Shown piece after piece: positions 24,301-35,648 of a stretch of 64,000 nucleotides of DNA. Under the pieces are notes generated by a model. It had not been told where the DNA came from and did not search any database. It worked only from the letters and a program-made list of their open reading frames with translations. Origin of the DNA: Liolophura sinensis (taxonomy: Eukaryota; Mollusca; Polyplacophora; Chitonida; Chitonidae). The DNA lies in the NCBI RefSeq assembly GCF_032854445.1, contig NW_027018086.1, forward strand, positions 23,467 to 87,466. Reading direction: 5' to 3'. The position numbers and the translations under genes were made by a program. The first letter of the stretch is position 1, and the number at the start of each line of letters is the position of its first letter.

Positions 24301-27300
24301 AACCACACCATTTGTACATGAAAAACACAAGGTACTTGATACAGTCTGCTGTAAAAAGTACAACTGAACACTGACAAACTTCAGTAAGGTGCAAAAAGAT
24401 TCTGAATTGAGCCAGGCATCGGCAGCTGTTGACAAATTGCAAATTTCCCTGGTTTCCATGGAGTAAGAGCCGTTGCTACGCACGTGATTATGGCATAAAT
24501 GATCATTGAATTGTCGCTACAGCCAAAAGTATTGGTCGGAGAGCAACGCGGATTGCACCATTCGATTTCTCGTCACAAAATACGTCGGATTAGCCTCTTA
24601 CTAGTAGCACTGGAACAGTTTTTCCACTTTTGCATTTTTGCCTTGGTCTTTTTGTTAATTGAAATCGGCTACACTGTACTCTGTACAATCGCGACTGGTC
24701 ATTACTATATTCAACTTTTGACTATAAGTTATGTGCCCTTCGGTAGCCCAGAAGACCTGAAATCTTTGGGCTAAGCCATTTAACTCACCCAGCAATTGCC
24801 TTACTTCTAATTGCAAGACAATCTCAATGTCTTTATCTACGTGTAGAAAAACCACACCAATTGTACATGAAAAACACAAGGTACTTGACACAGTCTGCTG
24901 TAAAAAGTACAACTGAACACTGACCCACTTCAGTAAGGTGCCAAAAGATGCGATTGAGCCAGGCATCGGCAGCTGTTGAAAAATTGCAAATTTCCCTGGT
25001 TTCCATGGAGTAAGAGCCGTTGCTGGGCACGTGATTATGACATAAATGATCATTCAATTGTCACTACAGGCAAAAGTATTAGTCCGAGAGCAACACGGAT
25101 TGCACCATTCGATTTCTCGTCACAAAAATACGTCGGATTAGCCTCTTACCAGCAGCAACTGAACAGTTTTTCCACTTTTGCATTTTACCTGGTCTTTTTG
25201 TTAATTGAAACCGGCTACACTGTACTCTGTACAATCGCGACTGGTCATTACTATATTCAACTTTTGACTATAAGTTATGTGCCCTTCGGTAGCCCAGAAG
25301 ACGTCAAATCTTTGGGCTAAGCCCATTTAACTCACCCAGCAATTGTCTTACTTCTAAGTCCAAGACAATCTCAATGTCTTTATCTACGTGTAAAAAAACC
25401 ACACCATTTGTACATGAAAAACACAAGGTACTTGATACAGTCTGCTGTAAAAAGTACAACTGAACACTGACCCACTTCAGTAAGGTGCCAAAAGATTCGG
25501 AATTGAGCCAGGCATCGGCAGCTGTTGACAAATTGCAAATTTCCCTGGTTTCCATGGAGTAAGAGCCGTTGCTACGCACGTGATTATGGCATAAATGATC
25601 ATTGAATTGTCGCTACAGCCAAAAGTATTGGTCGGAGAGCAACGCGGATTGCACCATTCGATTTCTCGTCATAAAATACGTCGGATTAGCCTCTTACTAG
25701 TAGCACTGGAACAGTTTTTCACTTTTGCATTTTTGCCTGGTCTTTTTGTTAATTGAAACCGGCTACACTGTACTCTGTACAATCGCGACTGGTCATTACT
25801 ATATTCAACTTTTGACTATAAGTATATGCCCTTCGGTAGCCCAGAAGACGTCAAATCTTTGGGCTAAGCCCATTTAACTCACCCAGCAATTGTCTTACTT
25901 CTAAGTCCAAGACAATCTCAATGTCTTTATCTACGTGTAGAAAAACCAGACCATTTGTACATAAAAAACACAAGGTACTTGATACAGTCTGCTGTAAAAA
26001 AGTACAACTGAACACTGACCCACATTTATAAGGTGCCAAAAGATGCGGAATTGGGCCAGGCATCGGCAGCTGTTAAAAAATTGCAAATATCCCTGGTTTC
26101 CATGGAGTAAGAGCCGTTGCTGGGCACGTGATTATGACATCAATGATCAATGAATTATCGCCACAGCAAAAGTATTGGTCAGAGAGCAACGCGGTTTGCA
26201 CCATTCGATTTCTCGTCACAAATACGTCGGATTAGCCTCTTACCAGCAGCACTGGAACAGTTTTCCACTTTTGCATTTTTGCCTGGTCTTTTTGTTAATT
26301 GAAATCGGCTACACTGTACTCTGTACAATCGCGACTGGTCATTACTATATTCAACTTTTGACTATAAGTTATGTGCCCTTCAGTAGCCCAGAAGACCTGA
26401 AATCTTTGGGCTCAGCCCATTTAACTCACCCAGCAATTGCCTTACTTCTAAGTGCAAGACATCTCAATGTCTTTATCTACGTGTAGAAAAACCACACCAT
26501 TTGTACATGAAAAACACAAGGTACTTGATACAGTCTGCTGTAAAAAGTACAACTGAACACTGACAAACTTCAGTAAGGTGCAAAAAGATTCGGAATTGAC
26601 CCAGGCATCGGCAGCTGTTGACAAATTGCAAATTTCCCTGGTTTCCATGGAGTAAGAGCCGTTGCTACGCACGTGATTATGGCATAAATGATTATTGAAT
26701 TGTACCTACAGCCAAAAGTATTGGTCGGAGAGCAACGCGGATTGCACCATTCGATTTCTCGTCACAAAATACGTCGGATTAGCCTCTACTAGTAGCACTG
26801 GAACAGTTTTTCCACTTTTGCATTTTTGCCTGGTCTTTTTGTTAATTGAAACCGGCTACACTGTACTCTGTACAATCGCGACTGGTCATTACTATATTCA
26901 AATTTGACTATAAGTTATATGCCCTTCGGTAGCCCAGAAGACGTCAAATCTTTCGGCTAAGCCCATTTAACTCACCCAGCAATTGCCTTACTTCTAAGTG
27001 CAAGACAATCTCAATGTCTTTATCTACGTGTAGAAAAACCATACCATTTGTACATGAAAAACACAAGGTACTTGATACAGTCTGCTGTAAAAAGTACAAC
27101 TGAACACTGACCCACTTCAGTAAGCTGCCAAAAGATTTGGAATTGAGCCAGGCATCGGCAGCCGTTGAAAAATTGCAAATTTCCCTGGTTTCCATGGAGT
27201 AAGAGCCGTTGCTGGCAAGTGATTATGACATAAATGATCATTCATATGTCACTACAGCCAAAAGTATTGGTCGGAGAGCAGCGCGGTTTGCACCATTCGA

Positions 27301-27957
27301 TTCGTCGTCACAAAATACGTCGGATTAGCCTCTTACCAGCAGCACTGAACAATTTTTCCACTTTTGCATTTTTACCTGGTCTTTTTGTTAATTGAAATCG
27401 GCTACACTGTACTCTGTACAATCGCCACTGGTCATTACTATATTCAACTTTTGACTATAAGTTATGTGCCCTTCGGTAGCCCAGAAGACGTCAAATCTTT
27501 GGGCTAAGCCATTTAACTCACCCAGCAATTGTCTTACTTCTAAGTCCTAGACAATCTCAATGTCTTTATCTACGTGTAGAAAATCCACACCATTTGTACA
27601 TAAAAAACACAAGGTACTTGATACAGTCTGCTGTAAAAAGTATAACTGACCACAGACCCACATGAATAAGGTGCCAAAAGATGCGGAATTGAGCCAGAAA
27701 TCGGCAGCTGTTGAAAAATTGCAAATTTCCCTGGTTTCCATGGAGTAAGAGCCGTTGCTGGGCACGTGAATATGACATCAATGATCATTCAATTTTCACT
27801 ACAGCCAAAAGTATTGGTCGGAGAGCAACGCGGTTTGCCCCATTCGATTTCTCGTCACAAAATACGTCGGATTAGCCTCTTACCAGCAGCACTGGAACAG
27901 TTTTTCCACTTTTGCATTTTTGCCTGGTCTTTTTGTTAATTGAAATCGGCTACACTG
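21380..27957 (+). repeat. Monomers 40-51, indel-rich stretch of mixed subtypes
   Basis: Monomers start at 21380, 21929, 22481, 23031, 23580, 24127, 24677, 25223, 25771, 26317, 26864 and 27410. Lengths run 549, 552, 550, 549, 547, 550, 546, 548, 546, 547, 546 and 548, unlike the near-constant 549/550 elsewhere. Most changes are single-base losses in short runs, e.g. AAGCCATTT (21477, 24775, 27507), TTTTTCACTTT (about 24073 and 25718), CTCTACTAG (21851, 26784) and CACAGCAAAAG (26162). Subtypes run B, A-like, E-like, B-like, C, D, F, B, C, D, A', E, so the left HOR family continues here. Confidence 0.8.
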
Positions 27958-29057
27958 TACTCTGTACAATCGCGACTGGTCATTACTATATTCAACTTTT
28001 GACTATAAGTTATGTGCCCTTCGGTAGCCCAGAAGACCTGAAATCTTTGGGCTAAGCCCATTTAACTCACCCAGCAATTGCCTTACTTCTAAGTGCAAGA
28101 CAATCTCAATGTCGTTATCTACGTGTAGAAAAACCACAGCAATTGTACATGAAAAACACAAGGTACTTGACACAGTCTGCTGTAAAAAGTACAACTGAAC
28201 ACTGACCCACTTCAGTAAGGTGCCAAAAGATGCCGAATTGAGCCAGGCATCGGCAGCTGTTGAAAAATTGCAAATTTCCCTGGTTTCCATGGAGTAAGAG
28301 CCGTTGCTGGGCACGTGATTATGACATAAATGATCATTCAATTGTCACTACAGGCAAAAGTATTAGTCCGAGAGCAACACGGATTGCACCATTCGATTTC
28401 TCGTCACAAAATACGTCGGATTAGCCTCTTACCAGCAGCAACTGGAACAGTTTTTCCACTTTTGCATTTTTGCCTGGTCTTTTTGTTAATTGAAACCGGC
28501 TACACTGTACTATGTACAATCGCGACTGGTCATTACTATATTCAACTTTTGACTATAAGTTATGTGCCCTTCGGTAGCCCAGAAGACCTGAAATCTTTGG
28601 GCTAAGCCCATTTAACTCACCCAGCAATTGCCTTACTTCTAAGTGCAAGACAATCTCAATGTCGTTATCTACGTGTAGAAAAACCACAGCAATTGTACAT
28701 GAAAAACACAAGGTACTTGACACAGTCTGCTGTAAAAAGTACAACTGAACACTGACCCACTTCAGTAAGGTGCCAAAAGATGCCGAATTGAGCCAGGCAT
28801 CGGCAGCTGTTGAAAAATTGCAAATTTCCCTGGTTTCCGTGGAGTAAGAGCCGTTGCTGGGCACGTGATTATGACATAAATGATCATTCAATTGTCACTA
28901 CAGGCAAAAGTATTAGTCCGAGAGCAACACGGATTGCACCATTCGATTTCTCGTCACAAAATACGTCGGATTAGCCTCTTACCAGCAGCAACTGGAACAG
29001 TTTTTCCACTTTTGCATTTTTGCCTGGTCTTTTTGTTAATTGAAACCGGCTACACTG
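27958..29057 (+). repeat. Near-perfect tandem duplication of one F monomer (copies 52 and 53)
   Basis: The two 550-bp copies (starts 27958 and 28508) share the otherwise unseen GTCGTTATC (about 28112 and 28662), the rare GATGCCGAATTG (also in copy 56) and ACTATGTACAATC at their right ends. I see one substitution inside (CCATGG at about 28288 becomes CCGTGG at about 28838) plus the difference at the left anchor. This is one of the youngest-looking events in the window. Confidence 0.85.
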
Positions 29058-30155
29058 TACTATGTACAATCGCGACTGGTCATTACTATATTCAACTTTT
29101 GACTATAAGTTATATGCCCTTCGGTAGCCCAGAAGACGTCAAATCTTTGGGCTAAGCCCATTTAACTCATCCAGCAACTGTCTTACTTCTAAGTCCAAGA
29201 CAATCTCAATGTCTTTATCTACGTGTAGAAAAACCATACCATTTGTACATGAAAAACAAAAGGTACTTGATACAGTCTGCTGTAAAAAGTACAACTGAAC
29301 ACTGACCCACTTCAGTAAGCTGCCAAAAGATTTGGAATTGAGCCAGGCATCGGCAGCCGTTGAAAAATTGCAAATTTCCCTGGTTTCCATGGAGTAAGAG
29401 CCGTTGCTGGGCACGTGATTATGACATAAATGATCATTCATATGTCACTACAGGCAAAAGTATTGGTCGGAGAGCAGCGCGGTTTGCACCATTCGATTCG
29501 TCGTCACAAAATACGTCGGATTAGCCTCTTACCAGCAGCACTGGAACAGTTTTTCCACTTTTGCATTTTTACCTGGTCTTTTTGTTAATTGAAATCGGCT
29601 ACACTGTACTCTGTACAATCGCGACTGGTCATTACTATATTAAACTTTTGACTATAAGTTATGTGCCCTTCGGTAGCCCAGAAGACGTCAAATCTTTGGG
29701 CTAAGCCCATTTAACTCACCCTGCAATTGTCTTACTTCTAAGTCCTAGACAATCTCAATGTCTTTATCTACGTGTAGAAAAACCACACCATTTGTACATA
29801 AAAAACACAAGGTACTTGATACAGTCTGCTGTAAAAAGTATAACTGACCACAGACCCACATGAATAAGGTGCCAAAAGATGCGGTATTGAGCCAGAAATC
29901 GGCAGCTGTTGAAAAATTGCAAATTTCCCTGGTTTCCATGGAGTAAGAGCCGTTGCTGGGCAAGTGAATATGACATCAATGATCATTCAATTTTCACTAC
30001 AGCCAAAAGTATTGGTCGGAGAGCAACGCGGTTTGCCCCATTCGATTTCTCGTCACAAAATACGTCGGATTAGCCTCTTACCAGCAGCACTGGAACAGTT
30101 TTTCCACTTTTGCATTTTTGCCTGGTCTTTTTGTTAATTGAAATCGGCTACACTG
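29058..30155 (+). repeat. Monomers 54-55 (A'-E)
   Basis: Starts are 29058 and 29607. Copy 54 has the A' markers ATACCATTTG, TAAGCTGCC and TTCATATGTCAC but an intact CACGTG. Copy 55 is E with CAAGTGAATATG. The pair matches the A'-E pairs at 26864/27410 and 3297/3846. Confidence 0.8.
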
Positions 30156-32352
30156 TACTCTGTACAATCGCGACTGGTCATTACTATATTCAACTTTTGA
30201 CTATAAGTTATGTGCCCTTCGGTAGCCCAGAAGACCTGAAATCTTTGGGCTAAGCCCATTTAACTCACCCAGCAATTGTCTTACTTCTAAGTGCAAGACA
30301 ATCTCAATGTCTTTATCTACGTGTAGAAAAACCACAGCAATTGTACATGAAAAACACAAGGTACTTGACACAGTCTGCTGTAAAAAGTACAACTGAACAC
30401 TGACCCACTTCAGTAAGGTGCCAAAAGATGCCGAATTGAGCCAGGCATCGGCAGCTGTTGAAAAATTGCAAATTTCCCTGCTTTCCATGGAGTAAGAGCC
30501 GTTGCTGGGCACGTGATTATGACATAAATGATCATTCAATTGTCACTACAGGCAAAAGTATTAGTCCGAGAGCAACACGGATTGCACCATTCGATTTCTC
30601 GTCACAAAATACGTCGGATTAGCCTCTTACCAGCAGCAACTGGAACAGTTTTTCCACTTTTGCATTTTTACCTGGTCTTTTTGTTAATTGAAATCGGCTA
30701 CACTGTACTCTGTACAATCGCGACTGGTCATTACTATATTCAACTTTTGACTATAAGTTATGTGCCCTTCGGTAGCCCAGAAGACGTCAAATCTTTGGGC
30801 TAAGCCCATTTAACTCACCCAGGAATTGCCTTACTTCTAAGTGCAAGACAATCTCAATGTCTTTATCTACGTGTAGAAAAACCACACCATTTGTACAAAA
30901 AAAACACAAGGTACTTGATACAGTCTGCTGTAAAAAGTATAACTGACCACAGAACCACATGAATAAGGTGCCAAAAGATGCGGAATTGAGCCAGGCATCG
31001 GCAGCTGTTGACAAATTGCAAATTTCCCTGGTTTCCATGGAGTAAGAGCCGTTGCTACGAACTTTATTATGACATAAATGATCATTCAATTGTCGCTACA
31101 GCCAAAAGTATTGGTCGGAGAGCAACGCGGATTGCACCATTCGATTTCTCGTCACAAAATACGTCGGATTAGCCTCTTACTAGTAGCACTGGAACAGTTT
31201 TTCCACTTTTGCATTTTTACCTGGTCTTTTTGTTAATTGAAACCGGCTACACTGTACTCTGTACAATAGCGACTGGTCATTACTATATTCAACTTTTGAC
31301 TATAAGTTATGTGGCCTTCGGTAGCCCAGAAGACGTCAAATCTTTCGGCTAAGCCCATTTAACTCACCCAGCAATTGTCTTACTTCTAAGTCCTAGACAA
31401 TCTCAATGTCTTTATCTCCGTGTAGAAAAAAAACACCATTTGTACATAAAAAACACAAGGTACTTGATACAGTCTGCTGTAAAAAGTACAACTGAACACT
31501 CACCCACTTCAGTAAGGTGCCAAAAGATTCGGAATTGAGCCAGGCATCGGCAGCTGTTGACAAATTGCAAATTTCCCTGGTTTCCATGGAGTAAGAGCCG
31601 TTGCTACGCACGTTATTATGACATAAATGATCATTCAATTGTCTCTACAGCCAAAAGTATTGGTCGGAGAGCAACGCGGATTGCACCATTCGATTTTTCG
31701 TCACAAAATACGTCGGATTAGCCTCTTACTAGTAGCACTGGAACAGTTTTTCCACTTTTGCATTTTTACCTGGTCTTTTTGTTAATTGAAACCGGCTACA
31801 CAGTACTCTGTACAATCGCGACTGGTCATTACTATATTCAACTTTTGACTATATGTTATGTGCCCTTCGGTAGCCCAGAAGACGTCAAATCTTTGGGCTA
31901 AGCCCATTTAACTCACCCAGCAATTGTCTTACTTCTAAGTCCAATACAATCTCAATGTCTTTATCTACGTGTAGAAAAACCACACCATTTGTACATAAAA
32001 AACACAAGGTACTTGATACAGTCTGCTGTAAAAAGTACAACTGAACACTGACCCACTTCAGTAAGGTGCCAAAAGATGCGGAATTGAGCCAGGCATCGGC
32101 AGCTGTCAAAAAATTGCAAATTTCCCTGGTTTCCATGGAGTAAGAGCCGTTGCTACGCACGTGATTATGACATAAATGATCATTGAATTGTCGCTACAGC
32201 CAAAAGTATTGGTCGGAGAGCAACGCGGTTTGCACCATTCGATTTCTCGTCACAAAATACGTCGAATTAGCCTGTTACTAGCAGCACTGGAACAGTTTTT
32301 CCACTTTTGCATTTTTGCCTGGTATTTTTGTTAATTGAAATCGGCTACACTG
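30156..32352 (+). repeat. F-G-H-X HOR, four-monomer copy (2.197 kb)
   Basis: Monomers start at 30156 (F: CACAGCAATTG, TTAGTCCGAGAGC), 30706 (G: CACAGAACCACATG, GAACTTTATT), 31255 (H: CTCCGTGTAG) and 31804 (X: ATGTTATGTG head, GTCGAATTAGCCTG tail). The same order recurs at 34001, and without H at 32353. Confidence 0.82.
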
Positions 32353-34000
32353 TACTCTGTACAATCGCGACTGGTCATTACTATATTCAACTTTTGACTA
32401 TAAGTTATATGCCCTTCGGTAGCCCAGAAGACCTGAAATCTTTGGGCTAAGCCCATTTAACTCACCCAGCAGTTGCCTTACTTCTAAGTGCAAGACAATC
32501 TCAATGTCTTTATCTACGTGTAGAAAAACCACGGCAATTGTACATGAAAAACACAAGGTACTTGACACAGTCTGCTGTAAAAAGTACAACTGAACACTGA
32601 CCCACTTCAGTAAGGTGCCAAAAGATGCGGAATTGAGCCAGGCATCGGCAGCTGTTGAAAAATTGCAAATTTCCCTGGTTTCCATGGAGTAAGAGCCGTT
32701 GCTGGGCACGTGATTATGACATAAATGATCATTCAATTGTCACTACAGGCAAAAGTATTAGTCCGAGAGCAACACGGATTGCACCATTCGATTTCTCGTC
32801 ACAAAATACGTCGGATTAGCCTCTTACCAGCAGCAACTGGAACAGTTTTTCCACTTTTGCATTTTTACCTGGTCTTTTTGTTAATTGAAATCGGCTACAC
32901 TGTACTCTGTACAATCGCGACTGGTCATTACTATATTCAACTTTTGACTATAAGTTATGTGCCCTTCGGTAGCCCAGAAGACGTCAAATCTTTGGGCTAA
33001 GCCCATTTAACTCACCCAGGAATTGTCTTACTTCTAAGTGCAAGACAATCTCAATGTCTTTATCTACGTGTAGAAAAACCAGACCATTTGTACAAAAAAA
33101 ACACAAGGTACTTGATACAGTCTGCTGTAAAAAGTACAACTGACCACAGAACCACATGAATAAGGTGCCAAAAGATGCGGAATTGAGCCAGGCATCGGCA
33201 GCTGTTGACAAATTGCAAATTTCCCTGGTTTCCATGGAGTAAGAGCCGTTGCTACGAACTTTATTATGACATAAATGATCATTCAATTGTCGCTACAGCC
33301 AAAAGTATTGGTCGGAGAGCAACGCGGATTGCACCATTCGATTTCTCGTCACAAAATACGTCGGATTAGCCTCTTACTAGTAGCACTGGAACAGTTTTTC
33401 CACTTTTGCATTTTTACCTGGTCTTTTTGTTAATTGAAACCGGCTACACTGTACTCTGTACAATCGCGACTGGTCATTACTATATTCAACTTTTGACTAT
33501 ATGTTATGTGCCCTTCGGTAGCCCAGAAGACGTCAAATCTTTGGGCTAAGCCCATTTAACTCACCCAGCAATTGTCTTACTTCTAAGTCCAAGACAATCT
33601 CAATGTCTTTATCTACGTGTAAAAAAACCACACCATTTGTACATGAAAAACACAAGGTACTTGATACAGTCTGCTGTAAAAAGTACAACTGAACACTGAC
33701 CCACTTCAGTAAGGTGCCAAAAGATTCGGAATTGAGCCAGGCATCGGCAGCTGTTGACAAATTGCAAATTTCCCTGGTTTCCATGGAGTAAGAGCCGTTG
33801 CTACGCACGTGATTATGGCATAAATGATCATTGAATTGTCGCTACAGCCAAAAGTATTGGTCGGAGAGCAACGCGGTTTGCACCATTCGATTTCTCGTCA
33901 CAAAATACGTCGAATTAGCCTGTTACTAGCAGCACTGGAACAGTTTTTCCACTTTTGCATTTTTGCCTGGTCTTTTTGTTAATTGAAATCGGCTACACTG
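32353..34000 (+). repeat. F-G-X HOR, three-monomer copy lacking H
   Basis: Monomers start at 32353 (F), 32903 (G) and 33452 (X, B-like). G and H have nearly identical right ends (TTACTAGTAGC, TTTTTACCTGG, GAAACCGG), so unequal pairing of G with H would delete exactly one monomer, as seen here. X keeps its GTCGAATTAGCCTG marker at about 33909. Confidence 0.78.
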
Positions 34001-35648
34001 TACTCTGTACAATCGCGACTGGTCATTACTATATTCAACTTTTGACTATAAGTTATGTGCCCTTCGGTAGCCCAGAAGACCTGAAATCTTTGGGCTAAGC
34101 CCATTTAGCTCACCCAGCAATTGCCTTACTTCTAAGTGCAAGACAATCTCAATGTCTTTATCTACGTGTAGAAAAACCACAGCAATTGTACATGAAAAAC
34201 ACAAGGTACTTGACACAGTCTGCTGTAAAAAGTACAACTGACCACAGGCCCACATGAATAACGTGCCAAAAGATGCGGAATTGAGCCAGGCATCGGCAGC
34301 TGTTGAAAAATTGCAAATTTCCCTGGTTTCCATGGAGTAAGAGCCGTTGCTGGGCACGTGATTATGACATAAATGATCATTCAATTGTCACTACAGGCAA
34401 AAGTATTAGTCCGAGAGCAACACGGATTGCACCATTCGATTTCTCGTCACAAAATACGTCGGATTAGCCTGTTACCAGCAGCAACTGGAACAGTTTTTCC
34501 ACTTTTGCATTTTTACCTGGTCTTTTTGTTAATTGAAATCGGCTACACTGTACTCTGTACAATCGCGACTGGTCATTACTATATTCAACTTTTGACTATA
34601 AGTTATGTGCCCTTCGGTAGCCCAGAAGACGTCAAATCTTTGGGCTAAGCCCATTTAACTCACCCAGGAATTGTCTTACTTCTAAGTGCAAGACAATCTC
34701 AATGTCTTTATCTACGTGTAGAAAAACCACACCATTTGTACAAAAAAAACACAAGGTACTTGATACAGTCTGCTGTAAAAAGTACAACTGACCACAGAAC
34801 CACATGAATAAGGTGCCAAAAGATGCGGAATTGAGCCAGGCATCGGCAGCTGTTGACAAATTGCAAATTTCCCTGGTTTCCATGGAGTAAGAGCCGTTGC
34901 TACGAACTTTATTATGACATAAATGATCATTCAATTGTCGCTACAGCCAAAAGTATTGGTCGGAGAGCAACGCGGATTGCACCATTCGATTTCTCGTCAC
35001 AAAATACGTCGGATTAGCCTCTTACCAGCAGCACTGGAACAGTTTTTCCACTTTTGCATTTTTACCTGGTCTTTTTGTTAATTGAAATCGGCTACACTGT
35101 ACTCTGTACAATCGCGACTGGTCATTACTATATTCAACTTTTGACTATAAGTTATGTGCCCTTCGGTAGCCCAGAAGACGTCAAATCTTTCGGCTAAGCC
35201 CATTTAACTCACCCAGCAATTGTCTTACTTCTAAGTCCTAGACAATCTCAATGTCTTTATCTCCGTGTAGAAAAAAAACACCATTTGTACATAAAAAACA
35301 CAAGGTACTTGATACAGTCTGCTTTTAAGAGTACAACTGAACACTGACAAACTTCAGTAAGGTGCCAAAAGATTCGGAATTGAGCCAGGCATCGGCAGCT
35401 GTTGACAAATTGCAAATTTCCCTGGTTTCCATGGAGTAAGAGCCGTTGCTACGCACGTTATTATGACATAAATGATCATTCAATTGTCGCTACAGCCAAA
35501 AGTATTGGTCGGAGAGCAACGCGGATTGCACCATTCGATTTCTCGTCACAAAATACGTCGGATTAGCCTCTTACTAGTAGCACTGGAACAGTTTTTCCAC
35601 TTTTGCATTTTTACCTGGTCTTTTTGTTAATTGAAACCGGCTACACTG
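34001..35648 (+). repeat. F-G-H run, third copy, ending at the array-type transition
   Basis: Monomers start at 34001 (F), 34551 (G) and 35100 (H). Copy 63 (34001) has the F flanks but a centre with CACAGGCCCACATG and AACGTGCC, the first appearance of the I-family marker that dominates the right half. Copy 65 is H. The following monomer (35649) begins like X but continues as I. Confidence 0.78.
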
